From Bacillota bacterium (GTDB lineage Bacteria > Armatimonadota > Hebobacteria > Hebobacterales > Hebobacteraceae): a stretch of DNA of 7,942 bases. The notes below the pieces were generated by a model. The model worked only from the letters and a program-made list of their open reading frames with translations, was not told the DNA's origin and did no database searches. Where the stretch lies: positions 1 to 7,942 of the forward strand of contig JAUVSA010000093.1 of NCBI GenBank assembly GCA_030597345.1. Reading direction: 5' to 3'. Of the stretch, positions 1 to 4,850 are shown piece by piece (position 1 is the first letter of the stretch; each line of letters opens with the position of its first letter). A program made the position numbers and the translations under genes.

Positions 1-293
1 CCATCACCCCGGCCCCATAGGCTCTTCTCGCCGATCACCATGCCCAGGAAGGCCGCGCCGGCGTCTCGGTCGATTCCCCGCAGCCCGCAGGTGCCGATCC
101 TGCTGCCATGCTCATCCGCGATCACAAACACCCGCTGGCCCCGCGTGTCGGCGAGCACGCCTGAGATCCAGGCTCGCTCGCGCGCCAGCGAGCGCGCCGG
201 CTGCGTCAGGCCGAGCAGCCGGGTGACATCCGGGTCAGAGATCCACCGGAAGCACGTCGCGGCATCACTTATTCGTATCGGACGCAGCTTCAC
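1..293 (-). CDS. GNAT-family N-acetyltransferase, 3' end cut by window edge
   Basis: This is the N-terminal ~97 residues of a GCN5-related acetyltransferase, which would transfer an acetyl group from acetyl-CoA to an amine. The RimJ/RimL-like layout is visible: an opening MKLRPIRISDAATCFRWISD, a middle strand with RVFVIADEHGSRIGTCGLR (residues 54-72), and at about residues 85-98 the beginning of the acetyl-CoA-binding motif A (MVIGEK then WGRGDG, matching the R/Q-x-x-G-x-G/A loop). The protein runs off the left edge just after this loop, so the substrate side is unknown. I chose a GTG start at 291-293. It lies 8 bp after the stop of the upstream TPR gene and has no obvious Shine-Dalgarno, so translational coupling is likely. 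The family is fairly secure; whether it modifies a ribosomal protein, an antibiotic or a small metabolite cannot be told. Confidence 0.8.
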   Translation of the reverse strand, partial: MKLRPIRISDAATCFRWISDPDVTRLLGLTQPARSLARERAWISGVLADTRGQRVFVIADEHGSRIGTCGLRGIDRDAGAAFLGMVIGEKSLWGRGD

Positions 294-301
294 GTTGGCA
301 G

Positions 302-844
302 TCAGCGCGCTCGGGAGAGGCGCGCGGCGCGCTCCAGCTTGTACTGAGTTTGGTAGCTGTGGGGGTCGAGGGCCACGGCTGCGCGGTATTCGGCGAGTGC
401 GCGGCGCGGCCGCTGCAGCTTGAGGTAGGAGTCTCCCAGCAGTTCATGGGCGGCGGCGTTATTGGGGTCGCGGCGGATGGCCGCGCGAAAGCGCTTGATC
501 CCGGCGTGAATATCGGCGCGGTAGGATTCACGGTGGGAGAGGCCGACAACGATATGGACCGCGAGCCACGTCGCCAGAGGCAGTGCCAGCAGCAGGAGAA
601 ACCGAGCGCCCTCGAAGTCCGGCAGCCATCGGGCCGCGGCGCCTTCGGCGAGGAAGAGAGCCGCGATGAGCGTGAGGGCCTCCATGCCAGAGATGCCCTC
701 GTGAACCCAGGCAAATATGACTCTCCACGCGACCGACACCCCGACCATGGCAAGCAGCAGGAGCTTCCATAACTGCGCGCGGTTCGCGCTCGCGTGTTCG
801 ACCAAGCGGTAGAGAGACTCGTACGCCCCGAAGGGGTCGCTCAT
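302..844 (-). CDS. Three-TM membrane protein with C-terminal TPR repeats
   Basis: A 180-residue protein with two halves. The N-terminal half has three hydrophobic segments at about residues 27-46, 53-71 and 81-101, so it should sit in the cytoplasmic membrane. The C-terminal half, from about residue 111, is helical. It holds one complete tetratricopeptide unit (about 131-164, with AAHELLGDSYLKL followed by RALAEYRAAVALDP), preceded by a half unit ending in AIRRDPNN and followed by another partial helix. TPRs bind other proteins, so an adaptor or scaffold role is plausible, but no specific partner or pathway can be named. The ATG at 842-844 overlaps the stop of the kinase-like gene upstream in an ATGA arrangement, indicating coupled translation. 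This suggests that the two membrane proteins act together. No catalytic motif is seen. Confidence 0.85.
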   Translation of the reverse strand: MSDPFGAYESLYRLVEHASANRAQLWKLLLLAMVGVSVAWRVIFAWVHEGISGMEALTLIAALFLAEGAAARWLPDFEGARFLLLLALPLATWLAVHIVVGLSHRESYRADIHAGIKRFRAAIRRDPNNAAAHELLGDSYLKLQRPRRALAEYRAAVALDPHSYQTQYKLERAARLSRAR

Positions 845-1713
845 CCCGCGGCTCCTGGTACCGGCAGGGAGATGGAGAACGTGTTGCCGCCGGGCTTGGG
901 CTCATACCGGATTGAGCCATCCAAAGCACGCACGAGGGCCTGGCAGTAACGCAAGCCCACCAGTGGGTGGCGGGCGAGCACTTCCTCCAGGTCAGCGGGA
1001 TGATCGAGCAATTGCGGTCCGGTGTCGCTTACGGAGAGAGCGACCGCGCGCCTCTGGCCATCCCAGGTAAGCCGGAACTCCACCTGGCCACCGCGCGGGG
1101 TGGCGCGAAGCGCATGATCCACGAGCGTGGACATCGCCCGCAGGATGGCATGTGGTGTGGTGCATGTCTGCGGCAAGTCTCTGCCAACGTGGGCTTTCAG
1201 TGTGACCTGGCGGTCTTCGGCGGCGGCCTTGAATGCCGCCAGCGACTGGTCAGCGATTTCGTTGAGGGAGACACCAGCACAGGCAGGGGGCCGCTCGTCC
1301 ACCTCCCCGGCCATGGCGACGAGCTCTTCGATCATCTCCAGCAGGACTCCTCCGGTCGCCTCGGCTTGTCTGAGCAGTTCGCCCGTCTGCTCACCAGTGC
1401 CCTCTGTGGGGGTGCCTTGAAGAATCCGGAGCTGGGTGAGCAGGGACAGGAGTGGAGGCCTCAGATCTTGGGCGAGTGCCGTGACCACGGCGTCCTGCAG
1501 CACGTGGTGACGCGCGTCTCTCTGAGTGTGCCGCCGAACTACCGCGAGGGCGGCGAGGGCAATCAGCAGCACTAGCGCCAGATCCACGGTCAGAGAGACC
1601 GTATGGTACGCTGCCATGGGCAAGTCCATGAGCCATACGTGCTGTGCGGCCTCCCAGGCGGCGAATGCCAGGAATGCGCCGGCTACGAGATAGGCTGTCC
1701 GTTGTGGCTTCAT
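841..1713 (-). CDS. Membrane histidine-kinase-like protein, phospho-acceptor His replaced (probable pseudokinase)
   Basis: A 290-residue protein with two membrane segments (about 7-24 and 38-59), a very short outside loop, then a dimerisation-helix region and a C-terminal HATPase-like domain. In the HisKA position the sequence is AQDLRPPLLSL (81-91) where kinases have SHELRTPL, so the phospho-acceptor His is Gln82. The ATPase fold is recognisable: LVDHALRATPRGGQVEFRL (197-215, N box), VSDTGPQ (228-234, G1) and VGLRYCQAL then GGNTFSISLPV (G2 to last strand). However, the N-box Asn residues are Thr196 and His200, and one G2 glycine is Leu251. I infer a catalytically weak or dead kinase that may act as a sensor or scaffold; no response regulator is adjacent. 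The ATG start is set by a GAGGAG 5 bp upstream and the MKPQRTAYLVAGAFLAF membrane segment; the longer open frame upstream overlaps the thioesterase gene and is spurious. Confidence 0.82.
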   Translation of the reverse strand: MKPQRTAYLVAGAFLAFAAWEAAQHVWLMDLPMAAYHTVSLTVDLALVLLIALAALAVVRRHTQRDARHHVLQDAVVTALAQDLRPPLLSLLTQLRILQGTPTEGTGEQTGELLRQAEATGGVLLEMIEELVAMAGEVDERPPACAGVSLNEIADQSLAAFKAAAEDRQVTLKAHVGRDLPQTCTTPHAILRAMSTLVDHALRATPRGGQVEFRLTWDGQRRAVALSVSDTGPQLLDHPADLEEVLARHPLVGLRYCQALVRALDGSIRYEPKPGGNTFSISLPVPGAAG

Positions 1714-1718
1714 CGCGA

Positions 1719-1724
1719 CTCCTC
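1719..1724 (-). promoter_or_regulatory. Ribosome binding site of the kinase-like gene
   Basis: GAGGAG on the minus strand, 5 bp before the ATG at 1711-1713. It decides the start, because the reading frame stays open far upstream into the thioesterase gene. Confidence 0.75.
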
Positions 1725-1838
1725 TTCGGTTCAGGAAGTGCGCACAGCGCCAGCGTCTTCTCCGCGAATAGCCTGAGGCACTGCTCGGGGCGAGTAACCC
1801 TGATGATCTGAGAGGTTCCCCGGCGCGACCATTACTTC

Positions 1839-2228
1839 CTAGACCTCCATGCTCACCGCCTGCGCCTCGGCGACGACGGTCCCGTCCGGCCGCGCGGCTT
1901 CTGCGGTCGTCTCGATGATGGGTGAGCGCCGGCGGGTGATGCGGCCGCGGATCTGGACGGAATCGCCGATCCGCCCCAGCTTGTGGTAGCGCACCTCGAT
2001 GCGGCCGGTGATGGCGTTGATGTCCTTCTCCCAGAGCAGCCGGGCCATGACTTCGTCGAGCGCGGTGGCCAGCAGCCCTCCGTGCACGATGCCGACCCAT
2101 CCCTGGTGCTCCGGCCGCACTTCGAAGGTGGTGACGTAGTCGTCGCCATCGAAGTGGAACTGGAGCTTCAGGCCGATGGGGTTCTTCCGGCCGCAGGCGA
2201 AACACATGTCGTCAAAGTCGAGCTTCAC
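1839..2228 (-). CDS. PaaI-type hotdog-fold thioesterase
   Basis: A 129-residue single-domain protein, the usual length for small 4HBT/PaaI hotdog thioesterases, which hydrolyse acyl- or aryl-CoA thioesters in the cytoplasm as dimers or tetramers. Diagnostic features are the N-terminal CFACGRKNPIGLKLQF (9-24), typical of one PaaI subgroup, and IVHGGLLATALDEVMARLL (47-65). In the latter, HGG (49-51) begins the hot-dog helix and the Asp58/Glu59 pair is the expected catalytic region. The following strands (RIEVRYHKLGRIGDSVQIRG) fit the fold. The start is GTG at 2226-2228, with a strong GGAGGT 6 bp upstream that overlaps the stop codon of the upstream GspF-like gene, 12 bp away; coupled translation is likely. 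It ends with TAG. The natural acyl-CoA substrate cannot be deduced, and the placement among membrane-protein genes does not make it obvious. Confidence 0.9.
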   Translation of the reverse strand: MKLDFDDMCFACGRKNPIGLKLQFHFDGDDYVTTFEVRPEHQGWVGIVHGGLLATALDEVMARLLWEKDINAITGRIEVRYHKLGRIGDSVQIRGRITRRRSPIIETTAEAARPDGTVVAEAQAVSMEV

Positions 2229-2231
2229 GCG

Positions 2232-2285
2232 AATACCTCCTCAACCTTCCATCCACCGAACACCTCCGCAACCTTCCACCCACAG
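2232..2285. repeat. 27-bp tandem duplication across a gene junction
   Basis: Two head-to-tail copies, 2259-2285 and 2232-2258, match at 23 of 27 positions. The period is exactly nine codons. The left-hand copy (downstream in transcription) contains the stop codon of the GspF-like gene and the GGAGGT ribosome binding site of the thioesterase. The right-hand copy has TGC where the other has the TGA stop, and keeps a GGAGGT inside the coding sequence. Confidence 0.8.
2235..2240 (-). promoter_or_regulatory. Ribosome binding site of the thioesterase gene
   Basis: GGAGGT on the minus strand, 6 bp before the GTG start at 2226-2228. It directly abuts the TGA stop of the upstream gene (TGAGGAGGT). 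It supports the GTG start and the coupling of the two genes. Confidence 0.8.
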
Positions 2286-3572
2286 CTTGACGCCGGCTCG
2301 AAACAGGAAGTCGAAGTACGCCAGGAAGCCGGTGATGAAGAGTGCCCCGGCCACGCAGAGCCACAACACGCCGATGGCGATACCCGCCGCTCGCAGCAGC
2401 ATGCGGCGCTTTGCCTCGTTCTCGCGCCGGTAGTAGTCGGCGGCACGGGTCAGCATGTCCGGCAGGTCGCCCGATACCTCACCGGTGGCGGCCATGCCCA
2501 GCGCGTCGGCATCCAGCAAGCGCTCCGGGCCGAGGGCCTGCGAGAGTGGCACTCCCTCCCGCAGGGCAGGGACGATGCTGAGGAGCTTGGGCGTGAGCAC
2601 GACGTGGCCGGCGGCGAGCGCAGCCTGCTCTGCGGCCTCGCCGAGCGCCACTCCGCCCCTGAGCATTAGGCCGAAAGTCGCCAGATAACGGTCCAGAGCG
2701 TGCGTCCGCGCAAGGGGCCCGATGATCGGGAGGTGGAGCACGAGGCGCTGCTGCACTCCCTGGAACCAGGCGGTTGCGCCGAGGGCCTGCCAGATGAGCA
2801 CGGCCGCTACGATGCCAACGGCGATAGGCAGGGAGGAGCTGAGGAACTGAGCGAGGAGGCCGTCGATCACGTACCGAGTGTCCCAGTCGTCTATGTTGGG
2901 GATTGGCTGCTGCATGAAGCGGACGACGGGGAGCACCAGCAGTATGGCAGGCAGTCCGGCGAACAGGTAGATGAACAGGCGCATGCGGAGCGCGGAGCGC
3001 GTGTCCCATTCGACCTCGTGTGCGTGGGCGATCTGGTCGAAGGCGTCGGGGAGAAAGGCGCCGGCCTCCGCTGCCCGCACGAGTCCGAGGTGCCAGGGGT
3101 AGAAGAGGTGGCGGTTGCTCTCCATCGCCGATGAGATGGGGCTGCCGCTCTCGGCCGCCTCGAGCATCTCCCGGGCGAGTGGGCGCAGCTTCCCCGGTCC
3201 CCGATGCTGCAGCTCTCGACAGGCGCTGGCGATGGTGACGCCCGAGCGCGTCATGGTGCAGAGCTGCCGGAAGAACTGTGACATCCGGCGTATGTGGCTG
3301 AGCGGCCTCCGGACGGCAGGGGCGTAGCGGCGGGGGGCAGACGGCGGCGCCTCCGGCGTCTCGCCCGCCGGGGTCGAGGTCTCTTCCGGCGCGGGATGCG
3401 GCGCGCGGCGCGTTCGCTGGCCGTGCAGGGGCTCAAGGGCCTGCCAGCGGGAGGAGGCGGCCGGAGCAGATGGTCGCTGCTCGACAGCCAGCAGGCCGTG
3501 CTGGCACTGATAGCACGTAGTGCGCTTTGTGCTGTTGTCCGCCCCGCACTGGGGGCACTTCTGCATCCGCAT
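2241..3572 (-). CDS. GspF/PilC-type inner-membrane platform protein with N-terminal zinc ribbon
   Basis: A 443-residue protein. Residues 1-27 form a zinc ribbon with paired cysteines C6/C9 and C20/C23 (KCPQCGAD, then TTCYQCQHG). A proline/alanine-rich linker follows to about residue 90. The rest is a two-copy T2SSF architecture: a first cytoplasmic domain (about 98-200, with FFRQLCTMTRSGVTIASAC), TM segments near 200-218 and 245-264, a second domain (about 293-390, with FGLMLRGGVALGEA and GEVSGDLPDML) and a last TM near 393-418. This is the conserved polytopic platform of type II secretion and type IV pilus machines, which couples the cytoplasmic ATPase to pilin assembly. The two half-repeats and TM order fit the family well. 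No ATPase (GspE/PilB) or pilin gene is in view, so the machine is unknown. The start is ATG at 3570-3572; a second ATG two codons later is possible. The last nine residues come from a tandem duplication. Confidence 0.88.
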   Translation of the reverse strand: MRMQKCPQCGADNSTKRTTCYQCQHGLLAVEQRPSAPAASSRWQALEPLHGQRTRRAPHPAPEETSTPAGETPEAPPSAPRRYAPAVRRPLSHIRRMSQFFRQLCTMTRSGVTIASACRELQHRGPGKLRPLAREMLEAAESGSPISSAMESNRHLFYPWHLGLVRAAEAGAFLPDAFDQIAHAHEVEWDTRSALRMRLFIYLFAGLPAILLVLPVVRFMQQPIPNIDDWDTRYVIDGLLAQFLSSSLPIAVGIVAAVLIWQALGATAWFQGVQQRLVLHLPIIGPLARTHALDRYLATFGLMLRGGVALGEAAEQAALAAGHVVLTPKLLSIVPALREGVPLSQALGPERLLDADALGMAATGEVSGDLPDMLTRAADYYRRENEAKRRMLLRAAGIAIGVLWLCVAGALFITGFLAYFDFLFRAGVKLWVEGCGGVRWMEG

Positions 3573-3601
3573 CGCGCGCTGACCCCGCTCCTGTTAGACA
3601 A

Positions 3602-3620
3602 GACACCGTTTCGCGGTGTC
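3602..3620. promoter_or_regulatory. Perfect 7-bp inverted repeat, possible operator or 5' leader hairpin
   Basis: GACACCG and CGGTGTC, separated by 5 bp, form a perfect dyad. It begins 3 bp downstream of the minus-strand TATAAT and so would overlap the expected transcription start. It could be a repressor site or a 5'-end RNA hairpin; there is no T tract, so a terminator is unlikely. Confidence 0.4.
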
Positions 3621-3623
3621 ACA

Positions 3624-3629
3624 ATTATA
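3624..3629 (-). promoter_or_regulatory. Candidate -10 element of the GspF-like operon
   Basis: A perfect TATAAT on the minus strand in otherwise very GC-rich DNA, about 50 bp upstream of the GspF-like start. No good TTGACA-like hexamer is present 16-18 bp further upstream (the best region reads TCGGAA). The promoter may therefore be activator-dependent, or use a different sigma factor. It is inferred to drive the five genes to its left. Confidence 0.4.
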
Positions 3630-3705
3630 CTGCGTTTGGGCGGTGATTCCGAGGGGGCTTGCGGAGCAGGACGCGGGCGCTGGGCCGGGGATGGACTAGG
3701 GTAGC

Positions 3706-4830
3706 CTAGACCCCGAGCTGCATGCGCATGTGCATCAGCCGCATGATGTCTGTGCGGCTGATGATTCCCAGCAGCTCCCCCGCCTCCACCACCAGCAGGC
3801 GGCCGCAGTTTTCGGTGGTCATTCTGGCGAGAGCGTTCCACGCATCTGTGTGCGGAGTGATTGTGTTGGCCTCGGAGACCGGGAGGACCACCTGACGGGC
3901 GATGACAGACGCCCACTGCTGGCGCGGCACGCCTCGGATGTCAGCCAGGCAGAGCAGTCCGAGCAGCTGACCGTTGTCGAGCACGGGGAACGCGGGGTGA
4001 TTGTACCTCATCACGTAGTCATACACGACCTGGTCCAGGGTGATATCCGCGGGCACGGACTGTATCTCCCGGGTCATTGCTCCCGTGACGGGGACCCCCG
4101 AGAGCGCCTGGCGCAAGACGACCTGCTGATAGCTGGACTGCGCCATCTGTGTCAAGAACCAACCGATAAGTGCGATCCAGAGCCCGCCGGCATTCATGGT
4201 GAGGAGGAAAAAGAAGATCCCGCCCACGATCATCAGGATTCCGAGAACCTGGCCGAAGGTGGCCGCGATGCGAGTGGCCTCTGTCAAGTCGGCCAGGCTC
4301 TGCCACAGGCCCGCCCGCAGCACACGTCCGCCGTCCAGGGGGAAACCCGGGAGCAGGTTGAAGACGGCGAGGATTCCGTTCATGAAGCCCAGCCAGGAGA
4401 AGACGGTCCCGAACACCTGGCCGCCGGGGAACGGGCGGAGCGCGAAGGCGAGAAACAAGAAGAACATGGCGAGCACGCCGCTCATCAATGGCCCGGCGAT
4501 TGCGATCTTGAACTCGGCTCCCGCCGACTTCGGCTCGTCGGTCATCTTCGACACACCTCCGAAGATGAAGAGGGTGATGCCGCTGATCCCCAGGCCCTGG
4601 CGCTTTGCCACGAGCGAGTGGGCGAGTTCGTGGATGAGTACGCTGGCAAAGAAGAGCACGGTGGTGAAGGTGGCCACCAGCCACCGCACTCCCAGAGGCA
4701 GTCCGGGCAGCCGGTCGGCGAAGAGGTCCGTGGAGAGCAGCACGGCCACGAGGAAGAAGACAATGAACCACGTGTAATCCAGCTCGATGTCGATTCCGAA
4801 TATGCGTCCGATCCGGAACGACTTGGTCAT
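3706..4830 (-). CDS. M50 (site-2 protease-like) membrane metalloprotease with two CBS domains
   Basis: A 374-residue polytopic protein of the SpoIVFB/Rip branch of S2P intramembrane proteases. These cut membrane-embedded substrates such as anti-sigma factors or pro-sigma factors. The zinc site is complete: HELAH at residues 67-71 (within VLIHELAHSLVAKRQG) plus NLLPGFPLDGGRVLR (158-172), where Asp166 is the third ligand. Hydrophobic segments lie near 20-35, 51-66, 107-130, 147-160 and 195-226. Two CBS domains follow, about 250-303 and 311-367 (with NHPAFPVLDNGQLLGLLCLAD and GRLLVVEAGELLGIISRTD). These usually bind adenine nucleotides and regulate the protease. There is no PDZ domain. The ATG at 4828-4830 is chosen because AAGGA lies 7 bp upstream. 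The start is only 20 bp after the PBP stop, so the two are probably co-transcribed. The gene ends with TAG. The substrate is unknown, as no sigma or anti-sigma gene is visible. Confidence 0.93.
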   Translation of the reverse strand: MTKSFRIGRIFGIDIELDYTWFIVFFLVAVLLSTDLFADRLPGLPLGVRWLVATFTTVLFFASVLIHELAHSLVAKRQGLGISGITLFIFGGVSKMTDEPKSAGAEFKIAIAGPLMSGVLAMFFLFLAFALRPFPGGQVFGTVFSWLGFMNGILAVFNLLPGFPLDGGRVLRAGLWQSLADLTEATRIAATFGQVLGILMIVGGIFFFLLTMNAGGLWIALIGWFLTQMAQSSYQQVVLRQALSGVPVTGAMTREIQSVPADITLDQVVYDYVMRYNHPAFPVLDNGQLLGLLCLADIRGVPRQQWASVIARQVVLPVSEANTITPHTDAWNALARMTTENCGRLLVVEAGELLGIISRTDIMRLMHMRMQLGV

Positions 4831-4837
4831 AGAGGAT

Positions 4838-4842
4838 TCCTT
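4838..4842 (-). promoter_or_regulatory. Ribosome binding site of the M50 protease gene
   Basis: AAGGA on the minus strand, 7 bp before the ATG at 4828-4830. It favours this start over an upstream ATG that would overlap the end of the PBP gene and add 19 non-conserved residues. Confidence 0.65.
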
Positions 4843-4850
4843 TCTCGGCT

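Noticed and set aside
265..753. 162-codon minus-strand frame overlapping the TPR gene
   Set aside because: It is a frame shadow: composition is Ser/Pro/Arg-rich with no domain, while the overlapping frame encodes clear TM segments and a TPR.
1731..1832. 33-codon open frame in the 125-bp gap, in phase with the thioesterase and reachable by readthrough of its TAG
   Set aside because: Open frames of this length are expected by chance in GC-rich DNA. The thioesterase already has full family length, and the spacing of any ribosome binding site is poor. I see no other clear element in this gap.
1714..2205. N-terminal extension of the kinase-like frame to 454 codons
   Set aside because: The extension overlaps the thioesterase gene in another frame, is Arg/Pro/Gly-rich without similarity, and a good ribosome binding site precedes the ATG at 1713.
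3696..3709. Short palindrome CTAGG-4-CCTAG over the protease stop codon, as a terminator
   Set aside because: The stem is only 5 bp and no T tract follows on the minus strand, so it does not look like an intrinsic terminator.
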